A stretch of 64,000 nt of DNA from Streptomyces sp. SID8352 (GCF_009862265.1 NZ_WWGX01000093.1:29605-93604), one strand, 5' to 3'. Shown: positions 43,876-53,114, counted from the stretch's first letter. Translations and numbers: made by a program. Notes: generated by a model not told the origin, from the sequence alone.

Positions 43876-45375
43876 GTGGCTCAGTGGACCTCGGCCGTGG
43901 GGGCGGCCCAACTCGCCCGACTGCTCGGCTCCCAGCAGGAGCGGCCCGCCGGCCCGGGCGCGCGGCGCCCGCCCGCCTACCGCGCTCTCGCCGACGGCGT
44001 CCGGGTGCTGGTGCTCGAAGGACGGGTGCCGGTCGCCGCCCGGCTGCCCGCGGAGCGCGAGCTGGCCCTCGCCCTCACCGTCAGCCGCACCACCGTCGCC
44101 GCCGCCTACGAGGCGTTGCGCGCCGAGGGGTTCCTGGAGTCCCGCCGCGGCGCCGGGAGCTGGACCGCCGTCCCGGCCGGGAACCCGCTGCCGGCGCGGG
44201 GCCTGGAACCGCTGCCGCCGGAGGCGCTCGGCTCGATGATCGACCTCGGCTGCGCGGCCCTGCCCGCGCCCGAGCCCTGGCTCACCCGCGCCGTCCGGGG
44301 TGCACTGGAGGAGCTGCCGCCCTACGCCCACACCCACGGCGACTACCCGGCCGGGGTGCCCGCGCTGCGCGCGATGATCGCCGAGCGGTACTCGGCCCGG
44401 GGCATCCCCACCATGCCCGAGCAGATCATGGTGACCACGGGGGCCATGGGCGCCATCGACGCCATCTGCCAGCTCTTCGGCGGGCGCGGCGATCGGATCG
44501 CCGTGGAGTCGCCGTCGTACGCCAACATCCTCCAGCTCATGCGCGAGGCCGGGGCGCGGCTGGTGCCCGTCGCCATGGCCGAGGGGCTGACCGGCTGGGA
44601 CATGGACCACTGGCGCCAGGTGCTCCGCGACGCGGCGCCCCGCATCGCGTACGTGGTCGCGGACTTCCACAACCCCACCGGCGCCCTGGCCGGCGAGGAC
44701 CAGCGGCGGCAGCTGGTGGAGGCGGCCCGCTCGGCGGGCACCGTCCTGGTGGCCGACGAGACCATGACCGAGCTGTGGCTGGAGGACGACATCGCCATGC
44801 CGCGCCCGGTGTGCGCCTTCGACCCCGCCGGGTCCACCGTCATCACGGTCGGCTCGGCGAGCAAGGCGTTCTGGGCCGGGCTGCGCATCGGCTGGGTGCG
44901 GGCCGCGCCCGAGGTGGTCCGCAGCCTGGTCGCCGCCCGCGCCTACGCCGACCTGGGCACGCCCGTGCTGGAGCAGCTCGCTGTGAACTGGCTGTTCAGC
45001 ACGGGCGGCTGGGAGCAGGCGGTGCGGGTGCGCCGGGAGCAGGCCCGCGAGAACCGGGACGCGCTGATCACCACGGTGCGGCGGGAGCTGCCGGACTGGG
45101 AGTTCGAGGTGCCGCGCGGCGGACTCACCCTGTGGGTGCGCACCGGGGGCCTGTCCGGCTCGCGGCTGGCCGAGGCGGGGGAGCGGGTCGGGGTGCGGGT
45201 GCCGTCCGGGCCCCGGTTCGGCGTCGACGGCGCCTTCGAGGGCTATGTCCGCCTGCCGTTCACCGTGGGCGGGGCGGTGGCCGAGGAGGCCGCGGTCCGG
45301 CTGGCCGCCGCCGCCCGGCTGGTGCGCAGCGGCGCCTCCGGAGCGGGGGCGGGCCCGCGCAGCATCGTGGCGTGA
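43876..45375 (+). CDS. MocR-type regulator (GntR HTH fused to PLP aminotransferase-like domain)
   Basis: A 499-aa fusion regulator. GntR winged helix (about 35-95): YRALADGVRVLVLEGRVPVAARLPAERELALALTVSRTTVAAAYEAL; then an aminotransferase fold I domain: GDYPAGVPALRAMIAERY, HNPTGALAGEDQRR, ADETMTELWL, and the PLP-lysine motif VGSASKAFWAGLRIGWVRA. MocR proteins use PLP as sensor and often act on the divergent gene, here the YczE operon. GTG 43876 has only a distant GAAGG. Regulator assignment is secure; the ligand is not. Confidence 0.93.
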   Translation: MAQWTSAVGAAQLARLLGSQQERPAGPGARRPPAYRALADGVRVLVLEGRVPVAARLPAERELALALTVSRTTVAAAYEALRAEGFLESRRGAGSWTAVPAGNPLPARGLEPLPPEALGSMIDLGCAALPAPEPWLTRAVRGALEELPPYAHTHGDYPAGVPALRAMIAERYSARGIPTMPEQIMVTTGAMGAIDAICQLFGGRGDRIAVESPSYANILQLMREAGARLVPVAMAEGLTGWDMDHWRQVLRDAAPRIAYVVADFHNPTGALAGEDQRRQLVEAARSAGTVLVADETMTELWLEDDIAMPRPVCAFDPAGSTVITVGSASKAFWAGLRIGWVRAAPEVVRSLVAARAYADLGTPVLEQLAVNWLFSTGGWEQAVRVRREQARENRDALITTVRRELPDWEFEVPRGGLTLWVRTGGLSGSRLAEAGERVGVRVPSGPRFGVDGAFEGYVRLPFTVGGAVAEEAAVRLAAAARLVRSGASGAGAGPRSIVA

Positions 45376-45447
45376 CGACCGGGCCCGCCGCGGTCCGCCG
45401 GGCGGTGTGACCCGGCCCGGCGGAACCGGCGTCGGAAGGTGTCGGCC

Positions 45448-47406
45448 TCAGCGGGTCTCGGCGGCCACGGCCCCGGGCGCGGCCTCCGACGGGACGGCGC
45501 CGACGGGGACGGGGCGTTCCACGACCGCACTGACGGGGAGGGGGCCCGCGGGGACGGTGCCGGCTGCCTCCGTCCCCTCCTCGTCCGCCGGGGGCCGGTC
45601 CACCGGCGACACCGGTTCCGCCGGGGCCGTCCGCGCCCCGGCGAGCGACTTCGCCAGGACCACCCGCACCGCGACCGGGACCGGCGCGGCCGCCCGCGTT
45701 CCGTTCCCCTCCGTCCCGGTCGCCTGCGCCCCGTTCCCCTCCGTCCCGGTCGGGAGGGGATCGATCGCCCCGCCGACGGCCGCCGCGCCGTCCGCCCGGG
45801 CCCGGCCGCTCTCCGTCCCCTCCGTCTCCTCCGTCCCCATCCCCGTCCCCGGGGAGGGCTCCTCGGGTGCGGCCGGCGCGCCCTCCCCGCCCGCCGGAGC
45901 GGTGCGGGGCGGCAGCAGGTCCAGCACCGCCTGCCGGTGGGCGTCGCTGGTCGCGTCGTCGTACGGGTCCGGGGTGGCCGGGACCTGGAGGCGGAGCACC
46001 GGGCCCGTGCCCAGGCGGGCGTAGCCGCGCCCCGGCGGGACGTGGTCGACGGCGGTGGTCCGCGGCGGCGCCCCCAGGACCGTGGTCAGCTCCTCGGCGG
46101 TGGCCGGGCCGAGCACGACCCGGGCGCGGGTGTGCTGCCGCACGGCCTCCCCGAGCGCCCCGTAGCCGTCGAGCTGGTCGGCGACGACCACGGTCACGTT
46201 GGCGGCGCGCCCGTGCCGCAGCGGCAGTTCGAGCAGGGTCTGGGGATCGGGGCGGCCGTCGGCCGCGGCCAGGTGCGCGAAGGCGCCCGGCCGGTCCACC
46301 AGGATCCACAGCGGACGCCGGGTGTCCTCCGGCGGGGGCTCGCCCTCCTGGCGGGCCCGATTGACCGCCACCAGCCGCCGCTCGGTCTCCTGGGCCGCCC
46401 ATTCGAGGCCGGTCAGCGCACCGGCGAGGCCGCACTCGACGGCGAGGACCCCTTCGCGCCCGGTCAGGCAGGCGTACTCGCCGGTGCCGCCCCCGTCGGC
46501 GATCAGCAGATCGCCGTGGCGCACGGCCTGGAGCGCGACGGAGCGCAGCAGGGTGGAGGTGCCGGTGCCGGGCCGGCCCAGCACCAGGAGGTGCGGCTCG
46601 GTGGAGCGGATGCCGGTCCGCCACACGACCGGCGGCACGTCCCGCCGCTCCTCCCCGTGGGTGAGGGGGAGGGTGCGCCGCACCCCGGTCGGGTCGGTGA
46701 GACCGAGGACCGTCTCGCCGGGCGTGGTGACGAAGGGCTGCGCGGCGACGTCGGTCGGCAGGGGCGCGAGGGCGGTGACCGAGAGGTGGTTGGCCTCCTC
46801 GTCCCAGGCGAAGTGGTACTCGCGGGAGCGCCCGGCCTTGGCCGTGAGCAGGTGCTCGATCCTGGCCCGGGAGCCCGGCTCGCCGTCGGTGAAGTAGGCG
46901 GGGTAGCGGATCACCAGACGGGCGAGGCGGCCCGAGTCGTCGAACTCGTGCTCCGGGAACGCCTCCGGCCAGGCGCCCCCGTGGGCGTACAGCGGCTCGG
47001 GGTCCTCGGGGACGGTGAAGTAGGGGACCAGCGCCTCGTAGAGCGACTGGAGGCGCCGTCGCTGCCCGTCGTCGGGGCCCTCGGGCGCGGGCCGGGTGCG
47101 GTTCCGGCCCTGCCAGGCCGCCGCCGCCATCAGCACGGCACCGGCGAGCAGCGGGCCGTACGGCATCAGCGCCACGACCATGACCACCGAGGCCGCCAGG
47201 AACAGCAGCGCGCCGCGCCGGTCCCTGGGGGTCCCGGTCCAGTGGCGCCCCGCCGCCGAGGCGAGCCGGCGCAGACCGCGGGCGATGGTGATCAGCGGCT
47301 GGAGGACGTCGGTGGCGCCGTCGGCCGCCGTCCGGGCCAGCTCCCGGCTCCGGGCGAGCTGTGCGCCGCCGTTGCTCAGAATGCGGGGGAGGGGCCGCCG
47401 GGCCAC
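45448..47406 (-). CDS. FtsK/SpoIIIE-like membrane ATPase homologue with altered Walker A
   Basis: A 652-aa protein with two membrane helices (about 64-98), a soluble middle region, and an FtsK-like domain. The P-loop at residues 277-285 reads GRPGTGTST: the usual Lys is Thr (T283), while the following Ser-Thr remain. A Walker B-like segment PLWILVDRPGAF lacks the second acidic residue, and VTVVVADQLDGYG is the sensor strand. ATP hydrolysis is therefore doubtful. The last 130 aa are Pro/Glu/Ala/Thr-rich and disordered. The 64-aa membrane gene lies 64 nt upstream in the same direction. Possibly part of a conjugation- or septum-derived DNA-handling module. Confidence 0.82.
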   Translation of the reverse strand: MARRPLPRILSNGGAQLARSRELARTAADGATDVLQPLITIARGLRRLASAAGRHWTGTPRDRRGALLFLAASVVMVVALMPYGPLLAGAVLMAAAAWQGRNRTRPAPEGPDDGQRRRLQSLYEALVPYFTVPEDPEPLYAHGGAWPEAFPEHEFDDSGRLARLVIRYPAYFTDGEPGSRARIEHLLTAKAGRSREYHFAWDEEANHLSVTALAPLPTDVAAQPFVTTPGETVLGLTDPTGVRRTLPLTHGEERRDVPPVVWRTGIRSTEPHLLVLGRPGTGTSTLLRSVALQAVRHGDLLIADGGGTGEYACLTGREGVLAVECGLAGALTGLEWAAQETERRLVAVNRARQEGEPPPEDTRRPLWILVDRPGAFAHLAAADGRPDPQTLLELPLRHGRAANVTVVVADQLDGYGALGEAVRQHTRARVVLGPATAEELTTVLGAPPRTTAVDHVPPGRGYARLGTGPVLRLQVPATPDPYDDATSDAHRQAVLDLLPPRTAPAGGEGAPAAPEEPSPGTGMGTEETEGTESGRARADGAAAVGGAIDPLPTGTEGNGAQATGTEGNGTRAAAPVPVAVRVVLAKSLAGARTAPAEPVSPVDRPPADEEGTEAAGTVPAGPLPVSAVVERPVPVGAVPSEAAPGAVAAETR

Positions 47407-47470
47407 TGCTGCCTCCTGGAAGTGCGTGTGTGCGGGGGGTCGGGCGGGGATGCCGGGCGGGTGCGCCGGG

Positions 47471-47665
47471 TCAGAACCTGAGCCCGCCGAGCAGGCCCGC
47501 CAGGCTCTCGCCGCCCGCCTTGATGCTGGGGGCGATGGCCGTGCTCGCGAGGTAGAAGCCGAAGAGGACCGCTACCAGCGCGTGCGAGGCCTTGAGCCCG
47601 TCCTTGCGGAAGAAGATGAAGACGACGATGCCGAGCAGGACCACGCCTGAGATCGAGAGGATCAT
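47471..47665 (-). CDS. Small conserved membrane protein
   Basis: A 64-aa hydrophobic protein: MILSISGVVLLGIVVFIFFRKDG is one helix, ALVAVLFGFYLASTAIAPSI a second, and GGESLAGLLGGLRF a Gly/Leu tail. AGGAG lies 7 nt before the ATG, giving strong initiation. It precedes the FtsK-like gene by 64 nt and is likely in the same operon, in a setting that recalls small spread proteins near FtsK-like transfer ATPases. The function is unknown. Confidence 0.8.
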   Translation of the reverse strand: MILSISGVVLLGIVVFIFFRKDGLKASHALVAVLFGFYLASTAIAPSIKAGGESLAGLLGGLRF

Positions 47666-47976
47666 GTGAGTTCTCCTGGTTCGCGGGGACAGTCACCATG
47701 AGTACTTCCAGGATCACAGGATGTATCCATACGATTAAGGGTGCAAATGGGCGAATCTCGGCGGAAACAACACGAGTGGCGGAGTCCTTCCCGTGCCGGT
47801 CGGGTGGCGCCCGCCGCCCGGCCCCCGCCGGTGCCGATCTTTGCGCGGCGGGTGTCCCTTCCGGCGCCTGCCGAGCCAGTACTCTGGCGATTCACTCGCA
47901 CGGCCGCACCGCTCGCGGCCGTGCGCACACAGTCCCCGACGGTCGTCCGGCCGTGAGTGAGAGGTGGTCCGGCCAC
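47666..47976. other. Divergent promoter region
   Basis: 311 bp between the 64-aa membrane gene (minus) and the ankyrin gene (plus). An AT-richer part at 47700-47760 (ATGTATCCATACGATTAAGG) may hold promoters; no gene. Confidence 0.5.
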
Positions 47977-48369
47977 ATGAGTGATGCCCCCGACCCCGAG
48001 GTCGTGGAGCTGGCGACCAGGATCTTCGACCTGGCCCGGCAGGGCCGCACCGGGGAACTGGTGGCCTACGTCGACGCCGGGGTGCCCGCCGACCTCACCA
48101 ACGACCGCGGCGACTCCCTCGTCATGCTCGCCGCCTACCACGGCCACGCCGACGCGGTCCGCGCCCTGCTGGCCCGCGGCGCCCAGGCCGACCGGATCAA
48201 CGACCGGGGCCAGACCCCGATCGCCGGTGCCGCCTTCAAGGGCGAGGCGGAGGTCGTCAAGGCCCTCCTCGAAGGCGGAGCCGACCCTTCCGCTGGAACC
48301 CCCTCCGCCGTCGAAACGGCCCGGATGTTCGCCCGCGCCGAACTCCTGGAGCTGTTCGAAGCGCGGTGA
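47977..48369 (+). CDS. Ankyrin repeat protein
   Basis: A 130-aa protein with two to three ankyrin repeats: LARQGRTGELVAYVDAGVPADLTNDRGDSLVMLAAYHGHADAVRALLARGAQ and NDRGQTPIAGAAFKGEAEVVKALLEGGADPS. It is soluble and small, probably a protein-binding module; bacterial homologues of this size sometimes protect or partner catalase, but no catalase is near. ATG 47977 is supported by AGAGGTGG; a GTG at 47953 would add eight residues. Confidence 0.88.
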   Translation: MSDAPDPEVVELATRIFDLARQGRTGELVAYVDAGVPADLTNDRGDSLVMLAAYHGHADAVRALLARGAQADRINDRGQTPIAGAAFKGEAEVVKALLEGGADPSAGTPSAVETARMFARAELLELFEAR

Positions 48370-48586
48370 TCCGGCGCTGGTCCGGCCGGGGTCCCACCTC
48401 GCTGACCAGCGGGAACACGGAAATCGGGGCAGGCGGTGCCAGACCGCCGAAATATCGGTCGCGGCGCGTGTGACCGCCGGGTCATCATGACGACGTGATT
48501 CACGGACGTGATGGCTGGGCAGGAGTTGCCGCACCGCGCGGACCGTGACACGGCCCGTGCGGGCCATCGACGAGAGGCAGAGGAAC
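48370..48586. other. Intergenic region before leader ORF
   Basis: 217 bp between the ankyrin gene and the short leader ORF. GTCATCATGACGACG near 48480-48494 is partly symmetric. A promoter for the leader and HEAT gene is expected here but not clearly seen. Confidence 0.4.
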
Positions 48587-48646
48587 ATGGTCTACAGCAA
48601 GCAAGAGACGGCGGGCTCACCGACGTGTTGTCGCGCGTCCAGGTAA
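48587..48646 (+). CDS. 19-residue leader ORF upstream of the HEAT-repeat gene
   Basis: ATG 48587, preceded by GAGGCAGAGGAAC, one of the best ribosome sites in the area, opens a 19-codon ORF ending in TAA 48644-48646, a rare stop in this genome. The peptide reads MVYSKQETAGSPTCCRASR, with an adjacent Cys pair. It lies 45 nt before the HEAT gene. The size and position suit a translated leader peptide; no terminator/antiterminator pair was worked out. Confidence 0.5.
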   Translation: MVYSKQETAGSPTCCRASR

Positions 48647-48691
48647 CGCGTTTCCCCGGTTGCGTCGACGCTTGATGTGAGGCTGTTTCCC

Positions 48692-50110
48692 ATGTTCGAT
48701 CCGGTCATAGCGCCCAGCGGTACGCTGCTCGGCCTGCTCCAGCGGGGTCGCGGCGACGGCACGCTGCACGCGCTCACCGCCCCGCGCCCCGAGGCGCTGG
48801 CGGCCCTCAACCACTGCGTGCTGCGCGATCCCCGCCACGACTGGCAGGTGGAGAACCGCTCCCTCTACTACGCCCGCCTCTACCTCGACCTCAACGGCGA
48901 ACTGGACGAGGTCGAGGCCCACCTCTTCGGCGCCGAGGACATCCTCGACGACGACGAGTCCCGTACCGGACTGGCCCTCGCGGTCCTCGGCCACCTCGCC
49001 TCCTACGGCAGGCGGGACGCCCTCGCGCTGCTGCGCCGGTACGCCGAGCGCGGCGCCAACTGGGCGTGGGCCCTGGACGAGCTGGCGCTGCGCGACGACG
49101 ACGCCGGGCTGCGCGCCCTCGCCGCCCCCGTCCTGGCCCGCTTCCCCGAGACCCCGCAGGGCGACGCCGAACTGGCCCTCGTCGTGCGCGACGCCTTCGA
49201 ACCCCGGCCCTGGCGGCTGTGGGCCGAGGACCCGCGCGCGCCGATCGCCGCACGGGTGCGCGCCGCCCACGAGACCGGCTGCTTCGACCGCTGGCAGCGC
49301 CAGATGAGCCCCACCGGCCCCCGCCCCGGCTGGAGCGTCGGCGCCGTCCTCGACTGGGCCCAGCAGGGCGTGGACCGGGGCGCCGCCCTGCACGTGCCCG
49401 CCGCCCGCTGCCTGACCGCCGTCGCCGGCCCGGAGGACCGGGCCGAGATCCTGGACGCCGCCCGCACCGGCACCGAGGGCGCCCGCTGCACCGCCCTGCG
49501 CTACCTCGCCGACGGCGACGACCCCACCGCCCTCGACCTGATCGAGAACGCCGTGGCCGACGGCACCGCGCCGGTCGCGGAGGCCGCCGTCGACGCCTTC
49601 GAACGCATGGGCTCCGCCGGTGCCCTCGCCCGCGCCCGCGCCTGGGCGCACCGGCCCGGCCTCCTGGGCGCAGCCGCCGGACGGGTGCTCGCCTGCCGGG
49701 GCGACGCCCGCGACAGCGGCCTCGTCCTCACCGCCCTGCGCGAGGCGGTGCGCGCCGAGGGCCCGGACGCCCCCACCCTCTGGACCCTCGTCGACGGCAC
49801 CGGACGGCTCGGCATCGGCTGCGCCGCCCCCGTGCTGCGCCATGTCTACCGCGAGACCGCCTCCTCCCATCTGCGCGGCCGGGCCGCCCGTGCCCTGGCC
49901 GCCACCGACCCCTCCTTCGCCGCGGGATTCGCCGTCGAATGCCTGTGGGACTGCGAGGAGACCACCCGCGAGCTCGCCGCCCGCTACGCGGAGACCGGTG
50001 ACGCCCGGGTGGTGGAGCGGCTGCGGCGGCTGGCCGCCGACCCCGCCGAGGAGGACGAGGTCCAGACGGCGGTGCGGAGCCGGTTCGGACCGGACGCCCC
50101 CGCCGTGTGA
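48692..50110 (+). CDS. HEAT-repeat protein
   Basis: A 472-aa all-helical protein made of repeated helix pairs: GREDALALLRRYAERG-type units, ARCTALRYLADGDDPTALDLIENAVADGTAPVAEAAVDAFERMG, and SHLRGRAARALAATDPSFAAGFAVECLWD are HEAT/PBS-lyase-like repeats. No catalytic motif or membrane segment, so a scaffold role is likely. ATG 48692 is used rather than GTG 48677, since GTGAGG lies about 10 nt before it. It may be regulated through the short leader ORF. The gene is followed by a long gene-free region. Confidence 0.8.
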   Translation: MFDPVIAPSGTLLGLLQRGRGDGTLHALTAPRPEALAALNHCVLRDPRHDWQVENRSLYYARLYLDLNGELDEVEAHLFGAEDILDDDESRTGLALAVLGHLASYGRRDALALLRRYAERGANWAWALDELALRDDDAGLRALAAPVLARFPETPQGDAELALVVRDAFEPRPWRLWAEDPRAPIAARVRAAHETGCFDRWQRQMSPTGPRPGWSVGAVLDWAQQGVDRGAALHVPAARCLTAVAGPEDRAEILDAARTGTEGARCTALRYLADGDDPTALDLIENAVADGTAPVAEAAVDAFERMGSAGALARARAWAHRPGLLGAAAGRVLACRGDARDSGLVLTALREAVRAEGPDAPTLWTLVDGTGRLGIGCAAPVLRHVYRETASSHLRGRAARALAATDPSFAAGFAVECLWDCEETTRELAARYAETGDARVVERLRRLAADPAEEDEVQTAVRSRFGPDAPAV

Positions 50111-50573
50111 GCCCCGCCGGGCGCGTTCCCGACAAGCGGGCAACCGGGCAACCGGGCGCGGCGCCTCGCGGGAGCGGGGCTCCGGGGTGCCGGGGCATGG
50201 AGCGCCCGGGGCCCGGGATGCCGGGGCATGGAGTGCCCGGGGTATGGAGCGCCGGGTGCCGGCGACCGGGCGCCTGCTGCCTGCCGCGCGCGGAGGGACG
50301 GGCGCCGGGGTCTTCCCCGGGGACGGCCGGGGAGGGCACCCGGCCGGGCGCGTGCCGGTACGACAGTGCCTCTGTACGTCAGTCTGCTCGTACGACCGTG
50401 TATCGGTACGCCTGTACGCCTGTACGCCTATGCGTCTGTGTGCCGAAGTGCCCGTGCGCCGGTGTGCGTGTGCTGCCCGTGCGCCGGAGAGCCACCCCGA
50501 GCAGCGGTACATCCGCCCCGTCCGCGTGCCCGTCCCTTCGTAGGGTCGTCCTCGTGTGCGGGCCGCGTGTCCG
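50111..50573. other. Gene-free region with simple repeats
   Basis: 463 bp between the HEAT gene and pxpC, which converge. It has degenerate CCGGGGCATGGAGCGCC repeats (about 50188-50260) and a short TACGCCTG octamer run (about 50404-50430). No gene supported. Confidence 0.5.
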
Positions 50574-51443
50574 TCAGCGGCGTTGGACCGGCACGAAGCG
50601 CACCGGGGTGCCCGGGACCGCCTGGGCGGCCGCGGGGAGGTCGGCGGCGCGCACCACGCCGATCACCGGATAGCCGCCGGTCGTCGGATGGTCCGCCAGG
50701 AACACCACCGGGCGCCCGTCCGGCGGCACCTGCACCGCGCCCAGCACCATGCCCTCGCTGGCCAGTTCGCCGGAACGGCACCGGACCAGCGGCGGGCCGT
50801 CGCAGCGCAGCCCGACCCGGTTGCTCGCCGGTGACACCCGGTACGGGCGGGACGAGAACGTCCGTACCGCCTCCGGGGTGAACCAGTCGGCGCGCGGCCC
50901 CGGTGTCACCCTCAGCACCAGTTCCGCCGGGGGCCCCGGCCGGGGGGCGACGTCGACGTGCGCGGCGGGAGTCGCCGGCGGCCCCAGGGGCAGCAGGGCG
51001 CCGTCGGCCAGGGGTGGCGGACCGAGGCCGGAGAGCAGGTCCGTGGAGCGGCTGCCCAGCACCGGCTGGACGGCGACACCCCCCGAGACGCCCACGTAGG
51101 AGCGCACCCCGCCCCGGGCCGCCCCCACCTCCAGGAGCGCTCCGGCCGGGACCCGGACCGGCGCCCCCCACGGCACGGGCCGCCCGTCCACCGCCACCGG
51201 GCAGGGCGCCCCGCCGACCGCCACCGTCACCGGAGTGCGCGGGCGCAGGGCGCAGCCGTCCAGCGTCGTCTCCAGGACGGCGGCCCCGGGCGGATTGCCG
51301 ACCAGCCGGTTCACCAGCGCCGCGGCAGGCGGGTCCAGCGCGCCGGAGCGCGGCACCCCCAGATGGGCGTTGCCCGGCCGGCCGCGGTCCTGCACGGTGG
51401 TCAGGGCGCCGGCCCGCACCACCGCGAGCGCGCGGTCCGTCAT
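50574..51443 (-). CDS. pxpC: 5-oxoprolinase subunit C (biotin-dependent carboxyltransferase family)
   Basis: Subunit of the ATP-dependent PxpABC 5-oxoprolinase, which opens pyroglutamate to glutamate. The 289-aa protein (KipA/urea amidolyase-like domain) shows LTTVQDRGRPGNAHLGVPRSGALDP, LVNRLVGNPPGAAVLETTLDG, RSYVGVSGGV and DHPTTGGYPVIGVV, all typical. ATG 51443 overlaps the pxpB stop by 4 nt. It is the last of three coupled genes. Confidence 0.95.
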   Translation of the reverse strand: MTDRALAVVRAGALTTVQDRGRPGNAHLGVPRSGALDPPAAALVNRLVGNPPGAAVLETTLDGCALRPRTPVTVAVGGAPCPVAVDGRPVPWGAPVRVPAGALLEVGAARGGVRSYVGVSGGVAVQPVLGSRSTDLLSGLGPPPLADGALLPLGPPATPAAHVDVAPRPGPPAELVLRVTPGPRADWFTPEAVRTFSSRPYRVSPASNRVGLRCDGPPLVRCRSGELASEGMVLGAVQVPPDGRPVVFLADHPTTGGYPVIGVVRAADLPAAAQAVPGTPVRFVPVQRR

Positions 51444-52069
51444 GCCGTTCCCTCCCCGTCCCGGGGCACGAACCGCACCCGGGTGCCCGGCGACAGCAGC
51501 GCGGCCGGGACCCGCTCCGGGTCCCACAGCACCGCGTCCGTGCTCCCCACCACTTGCCAGCCCCCCGGCGAGGCCCGCGGATACACCCCGGTGTACGGGC
51601 CGGCCAGCGCCACCGAGCCCGCCGGGAGGGCCGTGCGCGGGGTCGCCCGGCGCGGCACCCCGTCGTACCCGGGCGGCAACCCCGTCAGATAGCCGAAGCC
51701 CGGTGCGAAGCCGCAGAACGCCACCCGGAACTCGGCCGCCGCGTGGATCCGGGCCGCCTCGGCGGGGGACACCCCCCAATGGGCGGCGACCCCGTCCAGG
51801 TCGGGGCCGTCGTAGCGGACCGGTATCTCCACCACGGCTCCCGCGGGCGCCGGCGCCGGGGGAACGTCGGCCGCCGCCAGTCCGGCCGCCACCCGCGCCG
51901 GGTCGTCCAGGCCGTCGAGCAGCACGGTGCGGGCCGCCGGGACGATCTCCCGGACCACGAGCGCACCCCGTTCGCGGCGCCGCAGCAACTCCTCGTGGAG
52001 CGCCCGCGCCTCCTCGCCCGAGCCGGTCTCGACGAGCAGGGCGTCGTCACCGACCGGCAGCACCCTCAT
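51440..52069 (-). CDS. pxpB: 5-oxoprolinase subunit B
   Basis: A 209-aa KipI/allophanate hydrolase subunit 1 family protein, partner of PxpC in 5-oxoprolinase. Motifs: RVLPVGDDALLVETG at the start, VEIPVRYDGPDLDGVAAHWGVSP, and VAFCGFAPGFGYLTGLPP, the family hallmark, then GPYTGVYPRASPGGWQVVG. ATG 52069 overlaps the pxpA stop by 4 nt. In many bacteria PxpB and PxpC are fused; here they are separate but translationally coupled. Confidence 0.95.
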   Translation of the reverse strand: MRVLPVGDDALLVETGSGEEARALHEELLRRRERGALVVREIVPAARTVLLDGLDDPARVAAGLAAADVPPAPAPAGAVVEIPVRYDGPDLDGVAAHWGVSPAEAARIHAAAEFRVAFCGFAPGFGYLTGLPPGYDGVPRRATPRTALPAGSVALAGPYTGVYPRASPGGWQVVGSTDAVLWDPERVPAALLSPGTRVRFVPRDGEGTA

Positions 52070-52824
52070 GCGAACGCCTCCACCCGGACGCCCGACGCCG
52101 CCAGCCGCTCGCGTATGCGGCGGGCCAGCCCCACCGCCCCGGGCGTGTCCCCGTGCACGCACAGCGAACGCGCCCGCACGGCTATCCGCGCCCCCGAAAG
52201 CGCCACAACCGTGCCGGCGCGGGCCAGGTCCACCGAGCGCTCCACCACGGCGTCCGCGTCGGTGACCACCGCGCCCTGCGCGCCGCGCGGCACCAGCGTG
52301 GCGTCGTCCGCGTACGCCCGGTCCGCGAACGCCTCCGCGACCACCGGGAGCCCGGCCCGGCCCGCGGCCTCCAGCACCCGGGAACCGGGCAGCCCCAGCA
52401 CCGGCAGCGCCCCGCCCGCGAGCAGCACCCCCTCGACGACCGCGGCGGCCTGCTCAGCGTCCCGCACCACCCGGTTGTAGAGGGCGCCGTGCGGCTTCAC
52501 GTACGCCACCCGCGCACCGGCCGCCCGCGCGAACACCTCCAGGGCGCCCACCTGGTAGGCCACCTCGGCGGCCAGCTCCGCGCGCGGCACCTCCATGGCG
52601 CGCCGTCCGAATCCGGCCAGGTCCCGGTAGGACACCTGGGCGCCGATCGTCACGCCCCGCTCGGCGGCCAGTTCGCACACCCGCCGCATGGTGACCGGGT
52701 CCCCGGCGTGGAAGCCGCAGGCCACGTTGGCGCTGGTGACGACCGACAGCAGGCCCTCGTCGTCGGTGAGCCGCCAGCGCCCGAATCCCTCGCCGAGATC
52801 GGCGTTGAGGTCGATCGAGGTCAT
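52066..52824 (-). CDS. pxpA: 5-oxoprolinase subunit A (LamB/YcsF family)
   Basis: A 252-aa LamB/YcsF family protein. Family motifs: IDLNADLGEGFGRW at residues 3-16, TSANVACGFHAGDPVTM, GAQVSYRDLAGFGRR, and YVKPHGALYN. It acts with PxpB and PxpC on 5-oxoproline in the cytosol, scavenging a compound that forms spontaneously from glutamine. The first gene of the operon; the 356-bp gap to the divergent GntR gene contains a 17-bp palindrome that probably controls both. Confidence 0.96.
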   Translation of the reverse strand: MTSIDLNADLGEGFGRWRLTDDEGLLSVVTSANVACGFHAGDPVTMRRVCELAAERGVTIGAQVSYRDLAGFGRRAMEVPRAELAAEVAYQVGALEVFARAAGARVAYVKPHGALYNRVVRDAEQAAAVVEGVLLAGGALPVLGLPGSRVLEAAGRAGLPVVAEAFADRAYADDATLVPRGAQGAVVTDADAVVERSVDLARAGTVVALSGARIAVRARSLCVHGDTPGAVGLARRIRERLAASGVRVEAFA

Positions 52825-53114
52825 GTCCCCTGTCTCTCCGCTCCATTGTCCGCGTCGCTCGTGTTGTCCGCCGGGGCGCACGCGCCGTCCACGGTGCCGA
52901 CCGGCGTGCTGTCCACCGAGCCGGTCGGCGTCCCGACCGGTCCTCGTCCCGCCGGTCCGGCCCCGTTCCGGGGCGGGGCCGGGGCCTGGGTCGGGGGAGG
53001 CGGAAGGGGGCGGGAGCGTCGGCCGGTGGGGCGGGGAGGCCCCGAGGGGCTCACCGGGCGCTCGCCGGGGGTGGAGCGGTGTGCCGGACCGGTCCGCCGT
53101 CCTCGCACCGTAGA

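Noticed and set aside
50404..50430. TACGCCTG octamer run
   Set aside because: Only about three imperfect units; too short to support a functional claim.
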